A stretch of DNA of 64,000 bases from Candidatus Phyllobacterium onerii (GTDB lineage Bacteria; Pseudomonadota; Alphaproteobacteria; Rhizobiales; Rhizobiaceae), in assembly GCF_028331445.1 (NCBI RefSeq), contig NZ_JAQMHX010000006.1, forward strand, positions 62,001 to 126,000, given 5' to 3'. Position 1 is the stretch's first letter. The number at the start of each line of letters is the position of its first letter. Under the pieces are notes generated by a model. The model was not told the DNA's origin, made no database searches, and was given only the letters and a program-made list of their open reading frames with translations. A program made the translations under genes and the position numbers. Below, in pieces: positions 29,776 to 38,463 of this stretch.

Positions 29776-30075
29776 ATGACTTACGTTGATTTTGGCATTA
29801 CCCGCACAGTAAAGCGTCTGCTTTCGGATTTCACTGCGTATCGTGAAGAAATGCGTACGGAGCGTCATATCAGTACGCTTCCCGAGCATATCCTGAAGGA
29901 TATTGGCTGGCCGGATGCCTATGCCGAACGTCTCGCACGTCGAGGCTCCATGAAAGAAAAGGAGGCTGGCACGGAAAGTGCCAGCTCCGACCTCGCTCCA
30001 TGGCAGCTTGGATGGCCGAAGGCTCGCCGGCCGAGAAAAGTCAGCAAATCGGGTTATTTCGGACTAGAATGCTGA
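29776..30075 (+). CDS. DUF1127 domain protein
   Basis: This 99-residue protein has the DUF1127 core in residues about 10-55 (AYREEMRTERHISTLPEHILKDIGWP). This short Arg-rich domain occurs in small RNA-binding or regulatory proteins of Alphaproteobacteria; in some, the domain affects phosphate and carbon metabolism through RNA turnover. The C-terminal 45 residues are unrelated and contain Trp/Pro/Arg-rich sequence. AGGAGACAGGGAT lies before the ATG. Confidence 0.75.
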   Translation: MTYVDFGITRTVKRLLSDFTAYREEMRTERHISTLPEHILKDIGWPDAYAERLARRGSMKEKEAGTESASSDLAPWQLGWPKARRPRKVSKSGYFGLEC

Positions 30076-30103
30076 GATAATCGGCAAAATGGGAGCGAAA
30101 GAT

Positions 30104-30703
30104 ATGGAGCAGAAAAAGACGATCGGGTTCGTTTTCGTCGATAAATTCGCCGATTGGGAATTTGGATTGCTTTCAGGATCGGCGGTCGACTGGTTTAGCG
30201 CACGTACCGTAGCGCTGTCACCGTCGACCGGTCCGGTCAAATCCATTGGCGGCCTCAGACTGGTGCCGGATCGCGGTGTCGCGCCCGAAGAAAATGCCGA
30301 CCTCGATGCGGTTGCAGTCATCGGTGCAGAGACCTGGCCGAGCGAGGATGCTCCTGACATTGCGCCGTTATTGAGCGCCACACTGGCACGCGGCGGCATC
30401 GTTGGCGGCATTTGCGGCGGGACGTTGGCTTTGGCTCGCGCTGGGCTTTTTGAAGGGCGAAAACATACGAGCAATGGCGCCGGCTGGATACAGTCAAAGA
30501 TAAGCGACTACTCGGGATCTTCGCTTTACCAGGATGTTCCCCATGCGGTGCGGGACGCGCACATTGTCAGCGCTCCAGGATCTGCACCCGGCACATTCAC
30601 GACCAATTTCCTCGAAGCTCTTTACCCTGAAAAGGCCGGGCAGGTTGCGGAGATGCGCGAATTCATCGCCAGAGAGTATAGGACCGACAATGCGCAGGGC
30701 TGA
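30104..30703 (+). CDS. DJ-1/PfpI-family protein
   Basis: This 199-residue class I glutamine-amidotransferase-like protein has the nucleophile elbow GGICGGTLALARAGLF (Cys about residue 106) and a core VVIGAE-type strand. The family includes chaperone-like, glyoxalase and amidase members, and the exact activity here is unknown. ATG 30104 follows GGGAG by 8 nt and begins MEQKKTIGFVFVD. The ATG at 30089 is possible but has no ribosome binding site. The regulator that follows overlaps its end by 14 nt, so the two are one unit. Confidence 0.8.
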   Translation: MEQKKTIGFVFVDKFADWEFGLLSGSAVDWFSARTVALSPSTGPVKSIGGLRLVPDRGVAPEENADLDAVAVIGAETWPSEDAPDIAPLLSATLARGGIVGGICGGTLALARAGLFEGRKHTSNGAGWIQSKISDYSGSSLYQDVPHAVRDAHIVSAPGSAPGTFTTNFLEALYPEKAGQVAEMREFIAREYRTDNAQG

Positions 30704-31400
30704 CCGCCTTTTCCAGATTGTGCAGAAGCTGCGCGGCGGGCGCCTGGTAACCGCACGTCAGCTTGCCGAAAAGCTCGAGGTATCCGAGCGCACGATCTAC
30801 CGTGACATCGCTGATCTGCAATCGACCGGCGTGCCGATTGATGGCGAGGCCGGCGTCGGCTACATCCTGCGCGAGGGTTTCGATCTGCCGCCACTGATGT
30901 TTACGCGCGATGAAGTTGTGGCGCTCGTTGCTGGTGCGCGGTTGATTACGGCCTGGGGTGGTGCATCCATGGCCCGCGCCGCGGAGGAAGCCATTATCAA
31001 GATAGGCGCCGTTCTGCCCAAAGAAGAGCGCCCGCGCATTACGAATACCCATGTTCATTCGACCAGCTATAACATCAGTGACAACGACCGGGCACTCATC
31101 GACCTTGCGGAGAACGCCGCTGAACAATGCCGTATCCTTTCGATCACTTATACTGATCTCGACGGCAACGAGAGTGCCCGTGACATCCGGCCGCTCGGTC
31201 TATGGTTCTGGGGCAAAGTGTGGACACTGATCAGCTGGTGCGAACTGCGCAATGATTTTCGTACGTTCCGCATTGACCGGATCGCCAAGGTCGAGAAGAT
31301 CGACAGAATTTTCCGCCAGGAGCGCGGCAAGACGCTGGCGGATTTCTACCGCCGTGTAGAGCTGAGCGAAACACCCGATACCAAGGCTCGTGTTTCATGA
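30690..31400 (+). CDS. YafY-type HTH/WYL-domain transcriptional regulator
   Basis: This 236-residue protein has an N-terminal winged helix (RLFQIVQKLRGGRLVTARQL, then EVSERTIYRDIADL). A WYL-type ligand-sensing domain contains ARDIRPLGLWFWGKVWTLI and RTFRIDRIAKVE. WYL regulators often sense nucleic acids or small ligands. It overlaps the DJ-1 gene and may regulate it. ATG 30690 was chosen because the HTH begins there. Confidence 0.85.
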   Translation: MRRADRLFQIVQKLRGGRLVTARQLAEKLEVSERTIYRDIADLQSTGVPIDGEAGVGYILREGFDLPPLMFTRDEVVALVAGARLITAWGGASMARAAEEAIIKIGAVLPKEERPRITNTHVHSTSYNISDNDRALIDLAENAAEQCRILSITYTDLDGNESARDIRPLGLWFWGKVWTLISWCELRNDFRTFRIDRIAKVEKIDRIFRQERGKTLADFYRRVELSETPDTKARVS

Positions 31401-31428
31401 AAAAAGCCCGGCAATGCCGGGCTTTTTC
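31398..31428. terminator. Bidirectional terminator
   Basis: GAAAAAAGCCCGGC / GCCGGGCTTTTTC hairpin, with A- and T-runs, between the WYL regulator (plus) and trcR (minus). Confidence 0.9.
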
Positions 31429-31450
31429 AATTGTTTTGCTTTTGTGAAGT

Positions 31451-32146
31451 CTATTCTTCGTCGTCGTTTTCCTGGTGGCCCTTGAGGGACGACAGCTTGG
31501 CGAATACCTTGTCGGCGTCGAGCTCCTGGTCCTCTTCGCGGACCGTTGGCTGAATGTCGAGGTTTTCGGTTGCCGATGCAGGGAGCAGCGTATCGCCACC
31601 CTCGCCTGGCTGCTGTACCGGCCGTCCGCGGGATGAACGTTCCACCTCGATGTCGAGATCGATCTGCGAGGACAGGCCGAGGGTGACCGGATCCATCGGC
31701 TGAAGGTTGTTTGAATTCCAGTGCGTACGGTTGCGGATCTGTTCGATGGTGGATTTCGTCGTACCGATCAGGCGCGAAATCTGCGCGTCCTTCAATTCCG
31801 GGTGGTTGCGAACCAGCCAGAGAATGGCATTCGGGCGATCCTGGCGCTTCGATAGCGGTGTATAGCGCGGACCCTTGCGCTTGGTTTCCGGAACGCGAAC
31901 CTTCGGCTCGAGAATTTTCAGCTTGTAGTTGGGATCAGCCTCGCCCTTGGCAATTTCCTCGCGCGACAACTGACCAGTGATCAATGGATCAAGACCCTTG
32001 ATGCCCTGGGCGGATTCGCCATCCGCAATTGCCTTCACTTCGAGCGGATGCAGCTTGCAGAATGCAGCGATCTGATCGAAGGACAGCGCAGTATTGTCGA
32101 CAAGCCAGACGGCCGTTGCCTTTGGCATTAGAAGCTGGGTGGCCAT
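31451..32146 (-). CDS. trcR: Cell cycle transcriptional regulator TrcR (DUF1013)
   Basis: This 231-residue protein begins MATQLLMPKATAVWLVDNT, characteristic of the DUF1013/TrcR family of Alphaproteobacteria. In Caulobacter the homologue is a conserved cell-cycle-linked factor associated with RNA polymerase. Segments such as LSFDQIAAFCKLHPLEV and AQISRLIGTTKSTIEQIRNR are helix-turn-helix-like. The C-terminus is acidic (ENDDEE). GAGGACTATATCT supplies the ribosome binding site; the longer frame to 32203 adds 19 unrelated residues. Confidence 0.9.
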   Translation of the reverse strand: MATQLLMPKATAVWLVDNTALSFDQIAAFCKLHPLEVKAIADGESAQGIKGLDPLITGQLSREEIAKGEADPNYKLKILEPKVRVPETKRKGPRYTPLSKRQDRPNAILWLVRNHPELKDAQISRLIGTTKSTIEQIRNRTHWNSNNLQPMDPVTLGLSSQIDLDIEVERSSRGRPVQQPGEGGDTLLPASATENLDIQPTVREEDQELDADKVFAKLSSLKGHQENDDEE

Positions 32147-32286
32147 AGATATAGTCCTCTCGTTCGTCCGCTCCGGGGGCGCGGGACGTGGGTTCAACCA
32201 CAATTTCCGGGAATTCGGCGCCTATATAGCGTTATTTTGTTCGATGAGCAAGAATCGGTTTCGATCACAAACGGGTACAACCGGGC

Positions 32287-32315
32287 GTTTCATCAAACTG
32301 TCACGAAACTGTCAT
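32287..32315 (+). promoter_or_regulatory. Pho box (PhoB-binding site) upstream of the phytase-like gene
   Basis: CTGTCACGAAACTGTCAT at 32298-32315 is two heptamers spaced 11 bp apart, matching the PhoB consensus (CTGTCAT-N4-CTGTCAT) with one mismatch. A third, weaker heptamer (GTTTCAT) is 11 bp upstream, keeping the period. It ends 58 nt before the ATG, consistent with activation under phosphate limitation. Confidence 0.85.
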
Positions 32316-32373
32316 TCCGTTGCAATGCGGCTAGGCGAACCATCCCCCAACAAAAACAGGAGGTTTACCAAAC

Positions 32374-34572
32374 ATGTCGCGCAAATCGCTCTATCTTGGT
32401 CTCTGGACTGCCCTGGCGGCGTCCGTTGCCATTCCCGCCGCTGCCGAACCGATTTTCAATCGAATCGCGAGTTTCCCGGTGGCGGACAATCTGCCGAAGG
32501 ATGCAGACAAGTCGAAGCCGACATCGTCGGAAATCATCACTGCATCGGAAGATGGTAAGACGCTGATCTATTCCGACAGCCCCTATGGCGCTATCGGCTT
32601 CGTTGACATCACCGATCCGGCCAAGCCGCAGGCGGGTGGGATCATCAAGGTCGAGGGTGAGCCAACTTCGGTTGCGACTGTTGGCGGAAATGTTCTGGCC
32701 GCTGTCAATACGTCCGAAAGCAAAGCCAAACCTTCAGGCCGGCTCGACGTCATTGATATTGCCAAACGCAAGGTCAACGCGACCTGCGACCTCGGCGGAC
32801 AGCCGGATTCGGTTGCCATCTCCCCTGACAAGACCTTTGCCGCCGTAGTCATCGAGAATGAACGCGACGAAGAATTGAACGATGGCGAAATACCGCAGAT
32901 GCCCTCGGGCAACCTCAAGATATTCTCGCTGAAAGACGGCGCCCCGGACTGCGCAACCATGAAAACGGTGGACTTGACGGGTCTTTCGGAGATTGCACCA
33001 ACGGACGCGGAACCGGAATTCGTTTCCATCAACAGTCAGAATCAGATTGCGGTGACACTACAGGAGAACAATCACATTGCCGTTGTCGACGCGGCGACCG
33101 GCAAGATCGTCAGCCATTTCTCCGCTGGTACTGTCGATCTGGACAAGATCGATGTGAAGAATGACGGGGCTTTCAAGTTTGACGGCAGCATGAAGGGTGT
33201 GCTCCGCGAGCCGGACACCGTCAAGTGGCTTGACAATGATCGCTTCGTTGTCGCCAATGAAGGCGATTACAAAGGTGGTTCGCGCAGTTTCACCATCTTC
33301 ACGAAGGACGGCAAGGTAGCCTACGAGTCCGGCCCTTCGCTCGAATACAAGATTGCGGAAGCCGGACATTATCCGGACAAGCGCAACAAAAAGGGTGTTG
33401 AGCTCGAAGGAGCCGAATTCGCCAAGTTTGGCGATACGCCCTATCTCTTCGTCGCGAGCGAACGCGCATCCATGGTCGGCGTTTACAAGGACACGGGCGC
33501 TGATCCGGAATTCGTTCAACTTCTGCCCTCGGGCATTGGGCCGGAAGGCGTTCTGGCGATCCCGTCGCGCAATCTCCTGATTACGGCGAATGAATCGGAC
33601 CTCGTCGAAGATGGCGGCGCCCGCTCGCACGTCATGATCTATGAGCTCAAGGATCAGAAGCCCAATTATCCGCTGATCGTCTCTACAGCGAAAGATGATG
33701 GGACGCCTGTTGGCTGGGGCGCGCTATCTGGTCTCGTCGGTGACCTGAAGGAATCCGGCAAGCTATATGCCGTGTCGGATTCGATTTATTATTCCGCGCC
33801 GACAATCTACACGATCGATGCCAAGCAGACCCCGGCAAAAATCACCAACGCACTGGTGGTCAAACGTGGTGGCCAGGCTGCCCAGAAGCTCGATCTTGAA
33901 GGTATTACCACGGATGGCGATGGCGGTTTCTGGCTCGCCAACGAGGGTGATCAGGCGAAGCTTGTCCCGCATGCAATCCTCAATGTGAACGACAAGGGCG
34001 AAATCAAGAAAGAAATCGCGCTGCCGGACGACCTGCTGCCAAACCAGATCCGCTACGGTCTCGAAGGAATCACCCGTGTTGGCGAAGGCGATGACGCTGT
34101 GCTCTGGATGCCGATCCAGCGCGAATGGAAGGACGACGCGAAGGGTTTCGTCAAGCTCCTGCGCTACGACATCAAAAAGAAGGAATGGAGCGCCGTTTCC
34201 TATCCACTCGACAAGACTGAAAAGGGCTGGGTAGGACTGTCCGAAATCACTGCGCATGATGGCCAGCTTTACATCATCGAACGCGACAATCAGGTCGGTG
34301 CAAACGCCGTCAACAAGCATTTGTATCGCGTGGCGCTCGACGGGCTGAAGCCTGCCAAGATCGGCGAAAAGCTTCCAGTGGTGGAGAAGACGCTGGCGCA
34401 TGACTTCATGGGTGACCTCAAGGCCAGCAATGGCTATGTCGCCGAGAAGCTTGAGGGCTTTACCGTCGACATCGACGGCAATGGTTATGCGGTGACCGAC
34501 AATGACGGCGTCGACGGTTCTTCCGGCGAAACCATCTTCTTCAACATAGGTAAGGTTCAGGCAACAAACTGA
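32374..34572 (+). CDS. Secreted phytase-like esterase (PF13449-type)
   Basis: This 732-residue exported protein has a signal peptide (residues 1-24, ending AAA-E). Two beta-propeller-like halves follow: residues about 30-390 (GFVDITDPAKPQAGGI, EPDTVKWLDNDRFVVANEGD) and about 390-720, with the esterase-like/phytase-like features LDLEGITTDGDGGFWLANEGD, YGLEGITRVGEGDDAVLWMP and LEGFTVDIDGNGYAVTDNDG. Repeated Asp-Gly and Asn-Glu-Gly turns look like calcium or metal sites. It probably hydrolyses a phosphate ester in the periplasm. The Pho box upstream supports a role in phosphate scavenging. Confidence 0.85.
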   Translation: MSRKSLYLGLWTALAASVAIPAAAEPIFNRIASFPVADNLPKDADKSKPTSSEIITASEDGKTLIYSDSPYGAIGFVDITDPAKPQAGGIIKVEGEPTSVATVGGNVLAAVNTSESKAKPSGRLDVIDIAKRKVNATCDLGGQPDSVAISPDKTFAAVVIENERDEELNDGEIPQMPSGNLKIFSLKDGAPDCATMKTVDLTGLSEIAPTDAEPEFVSINSQNQIAVTLQENNHIAVVDAATGKIVSHFSAGTVDLDKIDVKNDGAFKFDGSMKGVLREPDTVKWLDNDRFVVANEGDYKGGSRSFTIFTKDGKVAYESGPSLEYKIAEAGHYPDKRNKKGVELEGAEFAKFGDTPYLFVASERASMVGVYKDTGADPEFVQLLPSGIGPEGVLAIPSRNLLITANESDLVEDGGARSHVMIYELKDQKPNYPLIVSTAKDDGTPVGWGALSGLVGDLKESGKLYAVSDSIYYSAPTIYTIDAKQTPAKITNALVVKRGGQAAQKLDLEGITTDGDGGFWLANEGDQAKLVPHAILNVNDKGEIKKEIALPDDLLPNQIRYGLEGITRVGEGDDAVLWMPIQREWKDDAKGFVKLLRYDIKKKEWSAVSYPLDKTEKGWVGLSEITAHDGQLYIIERDNQVGANAVNKHLYRVALDGLKPAKIGEKLPVVEKTLAHDFMGDLKASNGYVAEKLEGFTVDIDGNGYAVTDNDGVDGSSGETIFFNIGKVQATN

Positions 34573-34589
34573 GCCAGTTTACCGGCTTG

Positions 34590-34625
34590 CGTCCATCCTC
34601 CCGAATAGGAGGGTGGACGTTTTTC
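34590..34625. terminator. Terminator between the phytase-like gene and the quinone oxidoreductase gene
   Basis: CGTCCATCCTCC / GGAGGGTGGACG hairpin followed by TTTTT, 17 nt after the phytase-like stop. It also precedes the stop of the convergent gene. Confidence 0.85.
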
Positions 34626-34632
34626 ATTTCAA

Positions 34633-35637
34633 TCAGCTCACATCGAGCACGATCTTGCCGATATGGTGCCCGTCCTCGATGCGTTCATGGGCCCGCCAGG
34701 CTTCATGCAGCGGGTAGATCATGTCGATCACCGGCGCCACACGGCGCTCGACCAGCAGGGGCCATACTTTGAGCTCGAGTTCGCGTGCGATCCCCGCCTT
34801 GAACTCGACCGGACGGTTGCGAAGGGTGGACCCTGTATGGGTCAGACGCTTGACCATAAGCTTCGATATATCAGTTGTGACTTTGGCGCCGTTCAGGAAG
34901 GCAATCTGCACAATACGGCCATCAAGCGCTGCGGCCTCATAATTGCGCTCCGTATAATCGCCACCCACCATATCGAGAGTGAGGTTGACACCCTTGCCGC
35001 CAGTCGCCTCCTTGACCGCCTCGACGAAGTCTTCACTGCGATAATTGATAGCGCGGTCAGCCCCGAGTTTCCGGCAGGCTTCGCATTTCTCGTCCGAACC
35101 CGCAGTGGTGATTACTGTGGCCCCGAAGGCCTTGGCCAGCTGGATTGCCGTGGTGCCTATTCCGGACGATCCGCCATGCACGAGAAAGGTTTCGCCGCTC
35201 TGCAAGCCGCCGCGCTCGAACACATTGTGCCAGACGGTGAAATAGGTTTCCGGAATTGCGGCGGCTTCAATGAAGCCGTAACCCGCTGGGATCGGCAATG
35301 CGTTGGTTTCATGTACCACGCAATATTGAGCGTAGCCCCCGCCTGCAACGAGCGCCGTGACACGTTCGCCAACGCGAAATCGCGTTACACCTTCGCCAAC
35401 CGCGACAACATCGCCGGCGATTTCCAAACCAGGAATGTCGGAAGCGCCCGCCGGCGGCGGATAAAACCCTTGCCGCTGCAGCACATCAGGCCGGTTGACC
35501 CCGGCGGCGCGTACTTTGACGAGAAGCTCACCGGCTTTCGGCTCCGGAACGCTGCGCTCGCCCGGCTTCAGGACCAAGGGGCCGCCCGGCGCGGTGATTT
35601 CGACCGCCGTCATCGTCGTCGGAATTGTTTCGGCCAT
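34633..35637 (-). CDS. NAD(P)H quinone oxidoreductase, zeta-crystallin/PIG3 type
   Basis: This 334-residue medium-chain dehydrogenase has GVNRPDVLQRQGFYPPP at residues about 45-61, the coenzyme motif GGSSGIGTTAIQLAKAFGA (about 148-166) and YTERNYEAAALDGRIVQIAFL. No zinc-binding cysteine cluster is present, which fits the zinc-free quinone-reductase subgroup. It reduces quinones or unsaturated carbonyls with NAD(P)H. GAGGGAG lies before ATG 35637. A frame extending to 35757 adds 40 unrelated residues. It is divergent from the DUF1192 gene. Confidence 0.88.
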   Translation of the reverse strand: MAETIPTTMTAVEITAPGGPLVLKPGERSVPEPKAGELLVKVRAAGVNRPDVLQRQGFYPPPAGASDIPGLEIAGDVVAVGEGVTRFRVGERVTALVAGGGYAQYCVVHETNALPIPAGYGFIEAAAIPETYFTVWHNVFERGGLQSGETFLVHGGSSGIGTTAIQLAKAFGATVITTAGSDEKCEACRKLGADRAINYRSEDFVEAVKEATGGKGVNLTLDMVGGDYTERNYEAAALDGRIVQIAFLNGAKVTTDISKLMVKRLTHTGSTLRNRPVEFKAGIARELELKVWPLLVERRVAPVIDMIYPLHEAWRAHERIEDGHHIGKIVLDVS

Positions 35638-35732
35638 GGTGATCTCCCTCTGGATTGATTCGCCGGAATGGTTTGCAATTCCAAGCAGTTGGGCTGTATC
35701 CTCGAACACTAGGACGACAAGTGGAGGAAATA

Positions 35733-35918
35733 ATGTCACTTTTCGACGAAGAACCAAGGCGCAAGATTGTCCACGACATCGGGCAGGACTTGTCGCTGTT
35801 ATCGGTTGCCGAACTTGACGAGCGGATTGTCCTGCTGCGTTCCGAGATCACACGTCTTGAGGAAGAGCGGTCACGCAAGGGTGATAGCAAGGTCGCTGCT
35901 GAGGCCCTGTTCCGCTGA
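35733..35918 (+). CDS. DUF1192 small protein
   Basis: This 61-residue acidic protein begins MSLFDEEPRRKIVHDIGQDL and has a helical SVAELDERIVLLRSEITRLEEE. This small conserved family is widespread in Rhizobiales with no known function. GGAGG precedes the ATG by 5 nt. The upstream start at 35655 lacks support. Confidence 0.8.
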   Translation: MSLFDEEPRRKIVHDIGQDLSLLSVAELDERIVLLRSEITRLEEERSRKGDSKVAAEALFR

Positions 35919-36030
35919 GGCCTACAAAGTTTTGCGGGTGACCTAAAATCTCCGCATTGCTGATTGAGACGAAGTCATCACCAGCCTGCTCCAGGCTGGC
36001 TCCATTCCCCATTCGCTTGAAGGGTTTGCC

Positions 36031-37272
36031 GTGTTCCGTTCGTTCATTCAGGTCTTCGCGCTCCTCTGCGGCACCTCCTTCCTCGTTATGGCATCCGGTC
36101 TCCACGGGTTGCTGTTGCCCTTGCGCGGTGGCGCGGAAGGTTTTTCGACGACGTCTCTCGGTCTTTTGGGAACAGCTTGGGCGGGCGGGTTCATCACGTC
36201 CTGCCTGCTAGCGCCGCGGCTTGTGCGCCGTGTCGGGCACGTCCGTGCCTTCAGCGCCTTTGCATCGATCGCCGCGATTGTGGCGCTGCTTACGGGAATT
36301 CTGGTCGATTCGACCGCCTGGATCGTCCTTCGCGCTTTGACCGGTTTTGCCATGGCGGGCTCCTACATGGTGATCGAGAGCTGGCTGAACGAGCGCGCGA
36401 CCAATGCCAATCGCGGGCAAATTTTCGGTCTCTACATGGTGGTGAATTTTGGTTCTATCACTGTCGGGCAGATGATGATCGGCTTCGGCGACGTGCATAC
36501 GGGCACGTTCTTCATGATGTCCGGCATTCTCTTCTGTCTAGCACTTATCCCGACCGCGATTTCTACGGCCAGCAGCCCGAAGCCACTGACCGAAGTGCAG
36601 CTTGATCTGAAGGCACTTTATCGCAATTCACCGGTGGCTTTCCTCGGCTGTATTCTGATCGGCATCGCCAATGGTGCGTTTGGAACGCTCGGCGCCGTTT
36701 ATGGCGCGGCGACGGGCATATCGACCACCGAGATCGCTCTGATGATGAGCGCTTCGGTCATGGGCGGTGCGCTCATGCAGATCCCGGTCGGCCGCATGTC
36801 GGATCGCACCGACAGGCGGTACGTACTGGCCTTCGTCGGCGGTGCTGCGGCGCTGATCGGCCTGTTGATCTTCCTGATCGCACCCAGGCATGCCACGACC
36901 ATTCTGATCATGACCGCGATCTATGGCGGCCTCGCCTATACGCTCTACCCGGTGGCTGTTGCCCATGCGAATGATTTTTCCGATCAGCAAAGCTTCATCA
37001 AGGTCACAAGCGGATTGTTGCTGCTCTATGGTTTTGGCACCATGATTGGGCCGATACTTGGCGCGTGGGCGATGGAGAGCGTTGCACCTGAAGGCCTGTT
37101 TGCCATCACGGCGCTGGCGCATATTTCGATCATGGCTCACGCGATCATACGATCCAGAATGCGTGCACCTGTGCCGATTGAACTGCGCGATAACTTCCAG
37201 ACTGTTCATTCCGAACGTGTGACGCCCGAAGGGGTGAGGCTGGATCCTCGTGCAGAGACATTACCCGAATAG
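36031..37272 (+). CDS. MFS transporter, YcaD type
   Basis: This 413-residue integral membrane protein has about 12 helices. The signature AGGFITSCLLAPRLVRRVGH between helices 2 and 3 resembles the MFS A motif. SRVGRMSDRTDRR-like sequence (QIPVGRMSDRTDRRYVLA) marks the matching loop in the second half. The overall sequence resembles YcaD-like exporters, substrate unknown. The start is GTG at 36031 with GAAGGG 6 nt upstream. The following ArsR-type gene is 57 nt downstream. Confidence 0.85.
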   Translation: MFRSFIQVFALLCGTSFLVMASGLHGLLLPLRGGAEGFSTTSLGLLGTAWAGGFITSCLLAPRLVRRVGHVRAFSAFASIAAIVALLTGILVDSTAWIVLRALTGFAMAGSYMVIESWLNERATNANRGQIFGLYMVVNFGSITVGQMMIGFGDVHTGTFFMMSGILFCLALIPTAISTASSPKPLTEVQLDLKALYRNSPVAFLGCILIGIANGAFGTLGAVYGAATGISTTEIALMMSASVMGGALMQIPVGRMSDRTDRRYVLAFVGGAAALIGLLIFLIAPRHATTILIMTAIYGGLAYTLYPVAVAHANDFSDQQSFIKVTSGLLLLYGFGTMIGPILGAWAMESVAPEGLFAITALAHISIMAHAIIRSRMRAPVPIELRDNFQTVHSERVTPEGVRLDPRAETLPE

Positions 37273-37329
37273 TTTTCAATTCGGTCGAAATCCGTTGACA
37301 TTGCCGCTGGTTTAAAATGACTATTCCGG

Positions 37330-37593
37330 ATGGTCGAAACGGATGCCTTTGCAGCAATTTCTGATCCAAACCGCCGCTATCTGCTCGAGGAGCTCAGACG
37401 CGGACCAAAAACCGTGAATGAATTGGCGACCGGCCTGCCGATTTCCCGTCCCGCCGTCTCCCAACACCTCAAGGCGCTTCTGGACGCGCGGCTGGTATCA
37501 GTCAAAGCCGAAGGCACGCGGCGGATCTATGCTGTCGATGACAACGGGTTCCTTTATCTGAACCTGTGGCTCGACCAGTTCTGGAACGAGTAA
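37330..37593 (+). CDS. ArsR-family winged-helix regulator
   Basis: This 87-residue protein is a bare winged helix: FAAISDPNRRYLLEELRRGP, ELATGLPISRPAVSQHLKALLDARLV (recognition helix) and KAEGTRRIYAVDDNG wing. It resembles ArsR/SmtB or the SRPBCC-linked subgroup; no metal-binding Cys is present. No partner SRPBCC (AHSA1) gene follows it. TTGACA at 37294 lies upstream and there is no clear Shine-Dalgarno, so a short leader or leaderless mRNA is possible. Confidence 0.85.
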   Translation: MVETDAFAAISDPNRRYLLEELRRGPKTVNELATGLPISRPAVSQHLKALLDARLVSVKAEGTRRIYAVDDNGFLYLNLWLDQFWNE

Positions 37594-37623
37594 GTCCTTT
37601 TGATTTTTCCACCCTGACGGACC

Positions 37624-37660
37624 TTTGATGCGATCTTCTGCACTTCGGTGCCCATCGACG
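37624..37660 (+). repeat. Partial, diverged copy of the RIME-like repeat
   Basis: TTTGATGCGATCTTCTGCAC followed by TTCGGTGCCCATCGACG aligns with the first half of the element at 23977-24039 and 41160-41221, including the TGATGCGAT flank shared with copy A. The second half of the element is missing. Confidence 0.5.
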
Positions 37661-37662
37661 AG

Positions 37663-37702
37663 AAAAACCCGGCTCACCGCCTTTGCGGGAACCGGGTTTT
37701 TT
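37663..37702. terminator. Terminator after the ArsR-type gene
   Basis: AAAAACCCGG / CCGGGTTTTTT arms around a GC-rich 18-nt loop. It can end both the ArsR-type transcript and the convergent DUF465 transcript. Confidence 0.8.
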
Positions 37703-37764
37703 CTAACTGCCAGTATGACGCTTCTTCAAGCTATCGACTGGAATTCTGCGGTCCTTCCGGATCG

Positions 37765-37944
37765 TTAGTGGTGAGTGACGGCTGCTTTCAGTCTTTCAAT
37801 CTGCTCTTTGAGCACCAGCTTGCGTCGTTTCATATTGCTGATCGTCAGGTCGTCGGAGGCGGGACTTAACAGCGCGTCGGAAATTTCCTTTTCGAGCGCT
37901 CCATGCTTACGTTCAAGCGTTTCAAGATGAGACTCAATGGCCAT
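37765..37944 (-). CDS. DUF465 (YdcH-family) small protein 1
   Basis: This 59-residue helical protein begins MAIESHLETLERKHGALEKEI and ends in LKEQIERLKAA. The YdcH/DUF465 family has short coiled-coil proteins of unknown role. GGGAGAAG lies before ATG 37944. The gene at 38171 is a second DUF465 member, divergently oriented. Confidence 0.83.
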   Translation of the reverse strand: MAIESHLETLERKHGALEKEISDALLSPASDDLTISNMKRRKLVLKEQIERLKAAVTHH

Positions 37945-38170
37945 CCGGCTTCTCCCTTGGTTGGTTTCGTCACGTATGCATGCTCTACTTGCCAAGCAGC
38001 AAGTTTATGACAGAGCCGTGACACTGTGCCATCACTTTAAGCAATTGTCGAATTTGTTTCGTAGGATTTTCTTGTTCCTTGAAATATGATATGGCGACGT
38101 GCTGGCCAGGACAGGTTGTCCACAACCAGAGACGCGATTCTTTTTATAGCGAAATACCGGGAATCACTGC

Positions 38171-38374
38171 ATGTCCGACCAGGATCAGGCTGACGTTCGA
38201 TTGGCAGTCGCAAGATTGAAACAGGAGCATCTGGACTTCGATGCCGCCATACAAGCAATGATCCAGGTTGGGTGTGACCAGCTTCGTATCCAGCGAATGA
38301 AGAAGAAGAAGCTCATCATCAAAGACAAGCTCATCGAGCTTGAAGACAAGATCACTCCCGACATTATCGCCTGA
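38171..38374 (+). CDS. DUF465 (YdcH-family) small protein 2
   Basis: This 67-residue protein has the family core [17 protein letters not shown] and [20 protein letters not shown]. It pairs with the divergent DUF465 gene at 37765-37944. It lies 89 nt upstream of purE but is not known to be related to purine synthesis. Confidence 0.83.
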   Translation: MSDQDQADVRLAVARLKQEHLDFDAAIQAMIQVGCDQLRIQRMKKKKLIIKDKLIELEDKITPDIIA

Positions 38375-38463
38375 CCTTAAACCTGAATATTGCGGTTTCG
38401 TCGCCAGCTTGCGGCGGTCCGTCTTTTCCGTTAATTCCTCCCGACAGATTTACAGGATGCTCA

